The position numbers were made by a program, and so were the translations under genes. Shown one piece after another: positions 1-12,412 of a stretch of 64,000 nucleotides of DNA. The notes beneath the pieces are model-generated. The model was not told where the DNA came from. It did no database searches and saw nothing but the letters and a program-made list of their open reading frames with translations. Within the stretch, counting starts at the first letter, position 1, and every line of letters begins with the position of its first letter. The DNA comes from Morinoia aosen. Taxonomy: Eukaryota; Arthropoda; Malacostraca; Amphipoda; Talitridae. Location of the stretch: contig CM059560.1 in assembly GCA_030386875.1 (NCBI GenBank), positions 35,024,183 to 35,088,182 on the forward strand. Direction: 5' to 3'.

Positions 1-1550
1 TTGGCCTGTAAACATAATTCAACAGTCTGGTTATAATTACTGTGCTTATGTATTGGTTTGTATACATAATTCAACAGTCTGGTTATAATTACTGTGCTTA
101 TGTATTGGCTTGTATGCATAATTCAACAGTCTGGTTATAATTACTGTGCTTATGTATTGGCTTGTATGCATAATTCAACAGTCTGGTTATAATTACTGTG
201 CTTATGTATTGGCTTGTATACATAATTCAACAGTCTGGTTATAATTACTGTGCTTATGTATTGGCCTGTAAACATAATTCAACAGCCTGGTTATAATTAC
301 TGTGCTTATGTATTGGTTTGTATACATAATTCAACAGTCTGGTTATAATTACTGTGCTTATGTATTGGCTTGTATACATAATTCAACAGTCTGGTTATAA
401 TTACTGTGCTTATGTATTGGCTTGTATACATAATTCAACAGTCTGGTTGTAATTACTGTGCTTATGTATTGGCCTGTAAACATAATTCAACAGTCTGGTT
501 ATAATTACTGTGCTTATGTATTGGCCTGTAAACATAATTCAACAGTCTGGTTATAATTACTGTGCTTATGTATTGGCTTGTATACATAATTCAACAGTCT
601 GGTTATAATTACTGTGCTTATGTATTGGCTTGTATACATAATTCAACAGTCTGGTTATAATTACTGTGCTTATGTATTGGCCTGTAAACATAATTCAACA
701 GTCTGGTTATAATTACTGTGCTTATGTATTGGCCTGTAAACATAATTCAACAGTCTGGTTATAATTACTGTGCTTATGTATTGGCTTGTATGCATAATTC
801 AACAGCCTGGTTATAATTACTGTGCTTATGTATTGGTTTGTATACATAATTCAACAGTCTGGTTATAATTACTGTTCTTATGTATTGGCTTGTATACATA
901 ATTCAACAGTCTGGTTATAATTACTGTGCTTATGTATTGGCTTGTATACATAATTCAACAGTCTGGTTATAATTACTGTGCTTATGTATTGGCTTGTATA
1001 CATAATTCAACAGTCTGGTTATAATTACTGTGCTTATGTATTGGCCTGTAAACATAATTCAACAGTCTGGTTATAATTACTGTGCTTATGTATTGGCCTG
1101 TAAACATAATTCAACAGTCTGGTTATAATTACTGTGCCCATGTATTGGCCTGTAAACACAGTTCAACAGTCTGATTATTATTACTGAACCTATGTATAGG
1201 CCTGTAAACATAATTCAACAGTCTGGTTATAATTACTCTGCCCATGTATTGGCCTGTAAACACAGTTCAACAGTCTGATTATCATTACTGTGCCCATGTA
1301 TTGGCCTGTAAACACAGTTCAACAGTCTGATTATTATTACTGAACCTATGTATAGGCCTGTAAACATAATTCAACAGTCTGGTTATAATTACTCTGCCCA
1401 TGTATTGGCCTGTAAACACAGTTCAACAGTCTGATTATTATTACTGAACCTATGTATAGGCCTGTAAACATAATTCAACAGTCTGGTTATAATTACTCTG
1501 CCCATGTATTGGCCTGTAAACACAGTTCAACAGTCTGATTATCATTATTG
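1..1550. repeat. 52-bp satellite array, about 30 units, becoming a 104-bp dimer
   Basis: The array starts outside the window. The marker TTGG/TAGG recurs exactly every 52 bp (1, 53 ... 1145, 1197 ... 1509), so there is no net indel in 29 periods. Units 1-22 are near-identical monomers containing TAATTCAACAGTCTGGTTAT. From 1145 on, two diverged types mostly alternate: one with CACAGTTC and CTGATTAT, the other with TAGGCC and ACTCTGCCCA. This gives a 104-bp higher-order unit. No coding potential. Confidence 0.97.
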
Positions 1551-4500
1551 CGCCGTCCTATTCTCCGGTCACAGATCAGATAAGTTGGAAGGAGAAGCTT
1601 TAATGACACTATGTGTTTTATTAGGGAGTCTGTTTTTTTTCACTTTAGTTAACAAGTAAGCTATTCGTTCATTGTTTGTTTCAAGGATGATCTAATACTG
1701 TGTATGCATCTAAACCTAATGTATTATTTCACTTATGCACTCTGCGCGTCGCAGTATACTGGTTCTACTTACCGAGCGTTGTACGAGATAGTTGCAGAGC
1801 ATACCGATCGTAATCATCGATCTCGTATTTTTTTTTTTTTGTTTCCTTCCAAGTATAAAACAAATTCATTTGAACAGACCTTGACCACATGTCATAAATA
1901 ACAATAGAATTAAAAATCATAGGTTTTTTTATTTCTTATTTTACTTTTAGAATTTTAGAATCCCCCAATGACAACAAACTATGTACATCCATCCCTTAAT
2001 GGTATGTAAAGTGCTTCTCCCTTGAATGACCATCCGGTATTTGTGTAGTTTTATGTTTGTATAATTTTTTTTCTTTAAATCTCCCAATGTCATAGTGATG
2101 CATCCAATGTATGATGCCTACTTATTTATTGGCGATAGATGATAATTAACTATTAACTGTTTTGAAATGTCTCATCCATTTTCTTGAATCAGAAGTGAAG
2201 CAAATTTTATGTGTTGGGTGATGTGAAATCCTGAATTAAGGCCAACCTCAGCGCGAGATCTCGCTCTGTCCCATTGAAATTCGGCGATTGTCTTGGTTCC
2301 CGAAGTTGCCCCCGTCGCTGGACGCAGGTTCTCTTACTCAAAGGGCAGCAGCACTCGGGCGATTTTCCCGTTACGGAGATCTGATAAAGCCTTTCGCTCA
2401 ATGGAATGCTCTTAAGTGATTGATTTATTACTTCACCGTATATTGGTTTGATAAAACAGTTTTACTTGCGCTCAATAAAGAACTTGCAGACCTAGTAATG
2501 TGCAACAACGAGTGAAATAATTTTGCCTCTTTAAGTACTTTCTTCGATGGAGTTCCGTAGCGTTACCTGTAACGCACGTTCATCCTCACAGCAACGCACA
2601 CGATATTCAAAATGAGTTATAATAGAATTCAACACTGAAGTAATTTCACGATGAAGATAAACCACCAAGGTGGATGTAAAGGTTGTCTGCCAATTGAATG
2701 TGCAGAATATTCGCAGAATATGTTGTTTTCAAGATTCTCCGCCTTGTTTTATTAAAGACTAGTCCACCCCCCTATATTTGAAATAAGAATTTAGGTGAAA
2801 TGAGAGAAAGGCCGTAAAAAATATAAAAAAATACAATCACTCGAGAGTTGATGAGGCCGCGTGAACACGGCCCGTCAAAATATATAGGGCTGGAGCTTGT
2901 ATCACAGATACGCTCATCACACACTGCAGGCTGGCTTCGGACAGACAGAGAGACGGACGGACGGACTCGGCTCTTATTATAGTATAATAATCTGTTCACC
3001 ATTATATCTATTAAATTCTGGTGAGTGATTGCAGCACTAAACAATCTACTGGGTGAGTGTTAATGTCTGCCATGCGTGAACCTTTTTGCCTCGGTGTGAA
3101 GTCGAAATGAGAGCGAAGGCGTTCTCCCTTTCCAGAAGAGTTTGTGTTCTCATTATGACCTAAACAAATGCTCTTGTGTTAAGAAAGGAGGTTTCTCAGG
3201 CTCTCGTTACGAGCTTGTACGAAGAATCTGTTTACAGGCATACAAAGTTCATTGTCGGAGCTTTTAATTTGAGCTCTTCTTTCTCCGGAGTTAGTGTTGT
3301 TGCTTACGCAACATTTCGCTCTGCCGGCCACGGTCGAACGCGTTTCCAGATTTATTCGCGCCGTCGGCTCTCTCTTCTCTGTGGTGCATGACAAGAGCGG
3401 GAAAAAGTCGCATGCATTTTGATTCGCAACACATGAAGCTTCAGTGGGTAAACTGGATACAAATTACGGCACTTCGATAATATTTTATAGAACGCAAAGG
3501 CCTGTTGCGTCCGTTGCCAGATGCGCTCTATATCCGATTTCGTTGAAAAAGTATTTTTTGACGTCTTCATTGGAACTTTACAGTATGTATAGGCGTGAAA
3601 GTGACTTTCGCCCGGCAGCTCTCAACAAGAGGTACTGTGATGAACGTGATTCATTGTCACAGTCCCATGTAGGTCACAGCGTCTCATGATAAAGGAAGCG
3701 AGGATCTATGGAAAATAAATTGCGGAAATGATCTGGGATGTCAAGAGTTAAGGGAATTCAATGGCAGATAACATCTTTTTAAGATGGAGAAGCACAAAGA
3801 CGGCATGCTAACGTTGAGTATAAAACAGACTTCGCATTTCGTACAAGAAAAAATGTGTATCGTATGGTGTAAGAGTCACTTGTCCAAAAAAAGGGTAACC
3901 TAAAAAAAAACTAACAAAAAACTACTCATTGTACAGAAAAAACTGTTTTATAAACTTAGAAATCTATTTCGAATAGATTTTATAGATAGCCATATCCTGA
4001 CTCTTCATTTCCATTAAAATACATCACACTAGCTGTTCTGTGTTTCAGGTGTTAATTTCCTTGGTCATGCTATTTTTCAGTTACATCAATGCTGTCAGGG
4101 GGATTTGATGTACCTTGTCGTCTAAACATCCCTTCGAAACAACATAAAGAGGAGATAGACCAGGAGATCAAGAGAACCATTCCATATATCACCAAATCGT
4201 GTAGTTAATTTCTATGGAAAATTTATTATTTGAAAAATTCTTGCACAATCTTGTCTGCGTAATTATTAATAACCTTTTCGATGGAGAATGAGCCAAAATA
4301 AAAACGATTGAAGAAAAAAGTTGTCTATGTTTCACATTAGCGTACTCAGTTTTTTGAGGCAAACTATTACAGGCCTATTATAGATCAACGTATGCTATTG
4401 AATGGACTTATATGAAAATGGCCTTCAAATTTTTATTTATGATAGCTAATCCATGCATCTCAAACACAGATATATCAATTCGTACAATCTTTCAACCATG

Positions 4501-4770
4501 TTCGTCTGTAACAGCCCCTAAATTTTCATTCAATATGACTAATTAAAGATATATCATATGAAGACATCTACAATTACTGAGAAATCATGTAAGATATATA
4601 AAATAACAGATAAATTATTTAAAAATATATACAATTACAGACATAACATATAAAGCAACATTTCTTCTCCTTCGGCACTGTATTCGAGTTTGTCCAACGA
4701 CCAAAATTTCTCGAGTCACGTGCTCACATTTGTGGATCTCGTAGCGCCAGGACGCGCTCTACATAAACTT
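1551..4770. other. Non-coding DNA, no recognised feature
   Basis: AT-rich, with homopolymer runs around 1830, 3890 and 3905. The longest open frames are about 60-90 codons, overlap each other on both strands and resemble no family I know. A GGAC microsatellite stub lies near 2950. Confidence 0.6.
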
Positions 4771-4784
4771 AAGGCAACTTGGAG

Positions 4785-5050
4785 GGTTTACCCTGTGCGG
4801 CATCTCCGCACATGTCTATCTGTAGTAGCATTGTCTGTATCTGGACGACACCTATAAAAGGCCGCCCTTGTCGAGGCCAGGTGCTCATTCATACAATTAC
4901 CTGCCTTCAACCAACACCTAGACAGTAAAACTTCCCAAGCCACTCGTGTTTTATCCTGCCCTGCACATTGTGGTGGCCAGCATGGGGACCGAACCCACGA
5001 CATCCGCGTTATCAGCACGGCGCTCTTACTTACTTCACTCGGGAAGAGTA
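4785..5050 (-). mobile_element. tRNA-Ile-derived SINE or tRNA pseudogene
   Basis: Read on the minus strand, about 5030 to 4979 matches the 3' two thirds of a tRNA. It has an anticodon loop CTGATAA (GAT, Ile), followed by a T-arm with an intact B box GGTTCGGTCCC. The A-box half (5030-5050) is degraded. About 190 bp of unrelated tail follows down to 4785. A folded functional tRNA is not supported, because the acceptor and D arms do not pair. Next to the 3' end lies a copy of the AACTTGGAGGGTTTACC motif of the 110-bp array at 5.5 kb. Confidence 0.6.
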
Positions 5051-5530
5051 CCTTTACTTCTTCCTACTTTAATATATATTTAATTCTCGAAATCACATTG
5101 CATTTCTCAGTACATATTTCATCATTATTACATCATTTTACTGCATTGTACTACTCGTACATCATCTTTTAATCAATTCCTGTCCTCTTAATACAGCGAA
5201 TTGTTCTTTCAATAATTGATCCTTTGATCAGTAGTACTTCCTCGAAATCACGATGCAATGATTCTCTTGCAAGCAATTTTCCTCTTATTCTCTAACTGCT
5301 TGAACGTTGAGTTTTACAAAGGTCTTCAGCATTACCTTTGGGCAAATTGGAACGCACCTTCCCCTGCAACATCCTATCAGACGCAACCAGCAAAAATAAC
5401 TCAAATATGATCTTTAAAAATGACACAATAAATGTCCAAAAAATAGTCACCCCAAAAAAGACCTTTCTGCCCGCAAACAAACAGGGATACTTTTAAAGAG
5501 CATTTTGCAACTGACCGCCTCGCTCAAATT
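5051..5530. other. Non-coding spacer
   Basis: AT-rich sequence between the SINE and the 110-bp array. Nothing recognised. Confidence 0.5.
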
Positions 5531-5535
5531 ACAGG

Positions 5536-6040
5536 GAGCATTGTGCGCTGCAACATGTGTTGAGCCTGTACAGCAGCACCCAGCTATGACCTGCAAATAC
5601 AACATTTGCAGCCGTGAAGTGAGACCGTGTGGGTAACTTGGAGGGTTTACCCCTGCGCTGCAACATATGTGCTGAGCCTACCCCTGCGCTGCAACATGTG
5701 TTGAGCCTGTACAGCAGCACTCAGCTATGACCTGCAAATACAACATTTGCAGCCGTGAAGTGAGACCGTGTGGGTAACTTGGAGGGTTTACCCCTGCGCT
5801 GCAACATGTGTTGAGCCTGTACAGCAGCACTCAGCTATGACCTGCAAATACAACATTTGCAGCCGTGAAGTGAGACCGTGTGGGTAGCTTGGAGGGTTTA
5901 CCACTGCGCTGCAACATGTGTTGAGCCTGTACAGCAGCACTCAGCTATGACCTGCAAATACAACATTTGCAGCCGTGAAGTGAGACCGTGTGGGTAACTT
6001 GGAGGGTTTACCACTGCGCTGCAACATGTGTTTAGCCTAT
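5536..6040. repeat. 110-bp tandem repeat, about 4.5 units
   Basis: The landmark GGAGGGTTTACC lies at 5640, 5781, 5891 and 6001. Two intervals are exactly 110 bp; the first is 141 bp because of a 31-bp partial internal duplication near 5671. Each unit holds GCTGCAACATGTGTTGAGCC and a tract around AAATACAACATTTGCAG. A degraded copy fades out by about 6110. The same landmark stands alone at 4781. Confidence 0.9.
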
Positions 6041-6374
6041 ACAGATGCATTCAACTGAGCACTGCGAATACGCCGCGAAATGAGACCGTGTGGCGAAGTA
6101 GAGCCACAAAGTGTATGTAGGACACGTAAGAGTTAACTCACAAGTGAATGCTACGCTCTACATCCCCTGTGGTCGCATCACGGCTGATTGCTGCGGAAAA
6201 ATTGCTACGGATTGCCACAAGTTACCGCGAGAATATTGTCACAGATTGCAATTGTGATGTTACCACTGATTGATGTAGGAAGATTGTTACGGATTACCGT
6301 AAAAAAGTGCAATAATCACTTCATTCGATGAATAATTTTCTGAAATGTCACAACGAGGTGTCTTCCTCTGCTAA
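6041..6374. other. Decaying edge of the 110-bp array, then unique sequence
   Basis: A diverged copy of the 110-bp unit is traceable to about 6105. The rest, which holds several GATTGC/TTACCG motifs, has no recognised feature. Confidence 0.5.
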
Positions 6375-6379
6375 ATACA

Positions 6380-6474
6380 TCACAGCCCCAGCTGCAGGGC
6401 ACGCAGCCACACTTGCAGGGCACGCAGCCACACCTGCAGGGCACGAAGCCACACCTGCAGGGCACGCAGCCATG
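6380..6474. repeat. 21-bp minisatellite, about 4 units
   Basis: The unit GCAGGGCACGCAGCCACACC recurs every 21 bp with single-base changes. The period is a multiple of three, so a short frame reads through it as a repeated GHAATPA peptide. I see no other sign of a gene. Confidence 0.85.
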
Positions 6475-6518
6475 TGTATAGCAGGAGGACCAGAAAATGA
6501 ATTTGAGTAGCTCATCGC

Positions 6519-6650
6519 ACTAGCAGCAGCAGCAGTAGCAGCAGTAGCAGCAGCAGTAGCAGCAGTAGCAGCAGCAGAAGTAGCAGCAGTAGTAGTAGCA
6601 GTAGTAGTAGCAGCAGCAGCAGCAGCAGCAGTGGCAGCAGCAGCAGTTGA
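6519..6650. repeat. Imperfect (AGC)n/(AGT)n microsatellite
   Basis: Roughly 130 bp of AGC triplets with AGT interruptions. The minus strand reads as a leucine run, which is an artefact of the repeat. Confidence 0.95.
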
Positions 6651-7402
6651 GGTGGCAGGGCTGGTTGTGGTTTATATCGCCTATACTTCATTTCCAGGGT
6701 AAAATAGTGTTTCATTTCTGTATAATTTGAAGGAAACTAATTTTAACGCTGGCCGTATAGTTCAAACTGGTGCAAATCACGTTACAAGTTTTTGCTATCA
6801 TTGTTATTAGTAATTATTTTGGTCCTTGTTGTCCCTAGAAGTGTTGTTTTTATCGAATTGATAGTAATTTTTCACAGATTACCCTTAACATACAGTCAGC
6901 CATTCAAACTATTACATAAACTCTGACGTAGCCGTGACTCATCCCAGTATCACTCGCAGCCAAAGCTAAGTTGTCCTACCTGATTTCAATGACGTATATC
7001 ATCTTCGTTACTATTCCAAATTACAAGTTTTTAATAATATTGAATGTTACTGTCGATGTTATCATTTCATGGGCATTTTCATTTTACTACTGCAGAGGTA
7101 AGCAAAAATTATTTTAATTAAGAGACGAGTCACATTTGCTGTCGAGAGAAGCCTGCCGATCGTGTCTGGAACGAAGGTTCAACCTCCTGGAGAAAGTGAG
7201 AGTTTCTTCAGCAAGTCACTTCCACTAATGCCATGCACTTCCCCTAATGGCTGTCACCGTGAAGTGGCTTGTCACTCACGATGTATGCCGTCACTCTGCA
7301 GCCTACAGCGCTTTTGTGCGTAATGCGACGGGGTGACAAATTCCGCTTTATAATGAGCTCCTAATGAAGTGTACAGAGGCGTCTGCCGATCCCTTCTCTT
7401 CC
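6651..7402. other. Non-coding spacer
   Basis: No recognised gene, RNA or repeat. Confidence 0.5.
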
Positions 7403-7684
7403 AGTCCTGTTGACGGATATGTCATGTCGAGATGGTCTGTTGCAGTGCTGCTGACGGAGATGTCATGTTGAGATGGTCTGTTGCAGTCCTGTTGACGGAG
7501 ATGTCACGTCGAGATGGTCTGTTGCAGTCCTGTTGACGGAGATGTCATGTCGAGATGGTCTGTTGCAGTCCTGTTGACGGAGATGTCACGTCGAGATGGT
7601 CTATTGCAGTCTTACAGACAAAGATATCACGTCGAGATGGTCTGTTGCAGTCTTACCGACAAAGAAGGCATGTTGAGGTGGTCT
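7403..7684. repeat. 41-bp minisatellite, about 7 units
   Basis: The unit contains GTTGACGGAGATGTCATGTC and GAGATGGTCTGTTGCAGTC, with a period of 41 bp. The last two units diverge (CTTACAGACAAAGATATCAC). Overlapping short frames through it are repeat artefacts. Confidence 0.9.
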
Positions 7685-10600
7685 CATGTATCAAACTTAA
7701 TATCTCTGAGACAAAATTCGTATCACAAGGATCAGAAGTGTGCTTTGGTGACCTATAGTAAAGCAAGAAGCACATCTGTTTATGGCGTCTGAAGAATCTC
7801 AGTCGACAGCAACGAAAGAACACACGCACGTTCAAGCATACGTCAACACCATGACAGATGGTGTGCACACTGAGATACAGGCCTGTACGTACAGCACGTC
7901 GCATTTATACAGCCAGCGTACGCTAGCCCCGATCTAGGTCCTAAAATTATGTACAAAATAGAAAAATGAAATCACACTTGGGAAAAATATCACCTCTTAG
8001 CGACTTGCAGCGATTCAGGACAACAAAACAGGGCCCTGGGGCTGCCTCAGCAAATGCAAGTAACAAGTAAAAACAAGGAGAAAATCTTGACGCTTTCCTG
8101 GCCAGCGCCTGGAAGCTTCCGCGCATGAACCTCCGTCGCAAACTGGGGCAAGTCGTAAAATAGTTTGTGAGCAGGGAAAACCTGTGAGCATGTTAGTGGT
8201 GCCATGTTACAGTATAAGCGGGTTGGCGATGCCAAAATTTGACATAGTAAGCGTTTTGGAGATGCCATGCAACATGAGCATGGTAAAGATGCCCAACCAA
8301 GGCCATATAACCATTTTAGCGTCGAGCTACCGGTACGAAAGTATTGCCAGAAAGTTACAGACTTGAAATGAAATTAAAAATTCTTTTTCAGCAGCGTATT
8401 GAGTTACATATTTCGAACCCCATCCTGGAGGTACGTCCTTCGTGGAGCATTAGCTGAAATGCTCGTACAGTGGAGCAAGCGATGTTTTATCTTGCTTTTC
8501 ATCAGATTGAAAGTTATTTTCGTAATTTACCATAAATGTTCAATTATTGAAGACAGCATATTAACATTGATGTATCCGTGATTTATATTCCTGTCACAAG
8601 CTGCAGTGCTTGCGTTGCTTGACATCGAAGTTGAGAAGGTCGAAGTTCTAAGACCTATTTTATTTTTGACGCTTGTATCTACACTTCTGGAAAACACAAG
8701 ATAAAAAGTCGAAGACAAACGCTTCTCTGAATTAACTCACTCAAAAAATTGGAGCCTGAATCATCACAAAAGGAAAGCTGAAGCGGTCAGTTTGTGCCTC
8801 CGCAAACACTGAAAATAATTTTGTTGTTTTTTGAGTAATCTAATTATTGCTAAATTTCTGATATGAAATCTAAAAATTAAAAAGGATGGATATAAATTTA
8901 ATATAAAATAAAAATGCACTAAATTAGGGCAAAATTTTAAGCGTTCTATACTTCATAAATTACAGTTCAATTGAAGCTACACGCGAAACCGTAGTGTAAA
9001 GGTTTCATATCGATCTTCCTCAACTAAAAATGGGCGCAGAACTACGTATAGCAGTTTACAATAACACAGAGTGCAGTGCTGCAGACCTCATGTCTTGTTT
9101 TACCCCACGCCACTGTGCTAATTCCTCCAGTTCACAATTGGTTACATAATCTATTTTCGCTGTAATTAAGTATATAGATCAGTAAGTGTGAAAGTTCCTT
9201 ACTGATCCGAAATACAAATATACATAATAAAAATGTCGTAGAGAATCAATAATATGTCATTGCGGTTTTGTTTGCTGAATATCAGGCAGCTGCGACAGCG
9301 GGGCGTGAAAACTTAAAGTTTCTAACTAAAAACACCTCCTTGGACGGGAATTTTGATAAGAAGAAAGTCACTGCAGCTCCTAGAATTACGCTCTTCCGAC
9401 GTCGTGAAGATCAGTCATCGTGTGAAGATTAGTTACAACGTCTGATCATTTTGGGCAAAGATCTAATAAGATAACCAACAATGGGGCTTATAAATAACTT
9501 CGAAGTAAATAACCATGCTCTAACTCTGAAGGAGTAGTTGTCGTTAACTGAGCTTATTATTAAAGTCATTTGATTAAATCAGTTCTCAAAGCAAGTAGAA
9601 GTGAGGTATGAAGATCATTCGCAATCGTAGGCGTGAATATCTTCTTCATATGCCATTTCACTGCCGAGTTTTTGTTGTTTTCAACATTTTCCGGTGAATT
9701 TTTGTTGGTCATCAAAATGAGTTGCGTGTTGCGGGAGGAAAGTTCCCTTCAATCCGACATCAATTTCAGACTTGATACGAAACTCCGCACACTATTACAG
9801 AAAATAACATGTCACTGAAAAACTTATTACAAACATCACATCATTATGTAATTACATTGTCATGATATTATCACATAAGAGAGCTTTTACAGGTGCGAGT
9901 GTAATACAGAGCAACACGCCTCTCGCTGGAGCCGCGTGATCTCAACGAACAAGACCACCTCGCTGATGTAATGACAGCCTCTTCGCAAAGCTCATTGTAC
10001 AACAGAGAGAAGAAGTGTTTTTCAGAGCCGCCTTTGATACGAGCGTTGATTTTGTGCGCTGCAGTTTGTTGTATCAATGGAAGTGAAAGGGTTCTCTATT
10101 TATTTAATGCGTGGAAGTAAAATTGCGTGCCAGAGAATTGCCCAAAACAAATCCAGCCCTGTTTTCCTAACTCGTGCTATGAGAAAAATTATGCTTAAGT
10201 TTTTTTAATACTTTCATAAAAAATGAAAAGTTTATTAGTGTCCCGTCATCCTAAACACTGAACTTTCGTCCGATCTCCTAAGCGCATTCGTTTATGATGG
10301 ATTTAACTAAATTAAGTTGAGAATATGGTATACGTGATGAACTAATCGTCTTTAGACTTAGCTATTTTACCATTATTCTTATATACCTTGATTCCTATGA
10401 AGTTACGGTCAATGTGATGAGCTACTTACCACTGAGCTTCTCTATTGAATATTTTTCATCCGTGTCTGCGAAGTGCGCGTGTACACACAAGTGCGCTTCC
10501 GACGGCGCCTCGTTGTCTTCGCGTGAAAGTGCGGAATTTGTTTGCGTTCCGTGGATCACGAGCCGCGCTCGCTCTCAAGTCTTATAATTTGTATAGCACT

Positions 10601-12124
10601 GGGGAATTGTTCCACACGAGTTGTGCTGGAAAACTTATAAAATGCATAAGATATACCAGTAAAATTATCAGTTAGGGGTAATTGTTTTTTAAAATAAATT
10701 ATTTTTACATCAATGTAAGGTTAATCACACCCATCTCTTCGTTAAGAGTACTCAACCGATAAAAATGACAATAATCAGAGCAATATAACTAAGGAAAGAA
10801 AAAGCTGGTCATTTGGTTCCATTGCACAACGAGCAGATCAGATCGCAACAGAACAGCTAGACGTCTCACGATTAGGAACCTCGTTATCTAGCCCGGACTG
10901 ACAATGAAAGTGATCTCAACTCTTAACAATTAATATTTGCCAACTGAGTACGTAACTTATGACTCATTTGCAAAAGACCAAGTCTTTTGATACAAGAAAT
11001 ATGAAAAACATGAGTCACACGTGGTATACACGGATAAGTAGAGGGTTGAGTGTGGAGGGCGAAGTATTTGTGACATATTAGAGTCTGAGCTTTCAGCGAG
11101 CTCAGAGATGTTGTAAAATGGAACATAATACTTGACGCAGTGCAGGAACCTTGTGGGCTGCAAAAATTGAAGGTGTGAGAGCCACCACGAGAAACTAAAA
11201 AGCCTTTCCATCCCGGGCACAAAAAGGCCCAAACAAGGAAAAGAAGGCTCTGAAGACAAGACGAAGGCCCTCATGGGAGCGGAAAGAGCGAAAAAATCCC
11301 TCAGAAGACAGAGAAACTTTGCAGACAAATCCTTAAAATGGATATTTTATCAAAATTTGGCTAAATTTCTCAAAGGGAAACAGACGGTAGGATTTTCAAC
11401 TAGCCACGAGAAATAACTCTGGACCATTTCTGTTCTGAAATTTGTTATGAATCGAAAGTCAGGTCGTATGGTTTATGATTCCGGTAACATTTTATAGCTG
11501 TGTTGTCCACTAATTTCTTTGCCTGTCATCTATCACTAGTTTTTGCGCTTTAAAAAACTTTATGTGCATTTTAATTGTTAGACATCCATATTTGTTATGG
11601 AATCTGTGAGTACAGATGTTAGGGAAGAACGGAAGGGAGGTGCTAGTCTGATGTACATCTTGCGTTGTAGAATTCAACACACTGTCGCAGGAATGATGTC
11701 TGTTTGTGTCATTCAGATTCCGTAAAATAAAAGTTCGGGATTCATTACTCACTGCTAGTTATAATTTTCCGACATAATTATTATGTACTGGGAACATGGA
11801 TATTTCTTCATCTGTTCATGCGACTTTCAGTTCCAGTAACATAGCTCCTACTGAATTCATCCGTTACAGAGACGTAGTTCCTCCATTAGAGTAACATAGT
11901 TAATCCGTGACAACAGAATTATTCATTTCCTGAGGAAAAACAGCATACGCTAAACACAGCTAATCTCTTCAATGCAGGAGACCGTTTTTGAAACATATTA
12001 CGTCGTCGCGGCGCTATATCAGGCAGAAAAAGTTTTCCTCCTGATTAATAGGTGATTAATTTTCTAGCTAAAATCCTCAAGTTTTATCTTTATAAAATTA
12101 AATTTAAGCACGCTGCGTCAAGCG
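7685..12124. other. Non-coding DNA, no recognised feature
   Basis: About 4.4 kb with scattered frames below 125 codons on both strands, no domain match by eye, no tandem structure and no paired terminal repeats. An intron or intergenic DNA would look the same. Confidence 0.55.
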
Positions 12125-12127
12125 ACA

Positions 12128-12412
12128 CTAGGGTTGCCAGATTTATCTGCGGCAACACGCTAGGGTTGCCAGATGATGAACCTCTGACAACACTCCAGTT
12201 GCCAGATGCTCTATCTCTGGCAACACTCTAGGGCTGCCAAATGCACCATTTAGGTTTGCCGGATGCTATATGTGTGGCAACACTCTAGTGTTGCTAGATA
12301 CAGTATCTCTGGCAATACTCTAGGTTTGCCTGATACTGTGTCTCTGGCAACATCCTGAGTTGCCAGATGCTGTATCTCTGGCAGCATCCAAGGATTGCCA
12401 GATGCAGCTAAA
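12128..12412. repeat. 35-bp minisatellite with inverted TTGCCAGA / TCTGGCAA halves
   Basis: TTGCC(A/G)GA-like starts lie at 12134, 12165, 12199, 12234, 12256, 12291, 12326, 12360 and 12395. Most spacings are 34-35 bp and one is 22. Within a unit TTGCCAGATGCT and ATCTCTGGCAAC are near inverse complements, so each unit can form a small hairpin. Confidence 0.85.

Noticed and set aside
1-1550. CRISPR-like array
   Set aside because: The whole 52-bp period is repeated with no unique spacers, and the genome is eukaryotic. The same holds for the other arrays.
4979-5035. Functional tRNA-Ile gene on the minus strand
   Set aside because: The anticodon and T-arm are recognisable, but the D-arm and acceptor stem do not pair and the tail is SINE-like.
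6512-6715. Leucine-rich small protein on the minus strand
   Set aside because: Translation of an AGC/AGT microsatellite.
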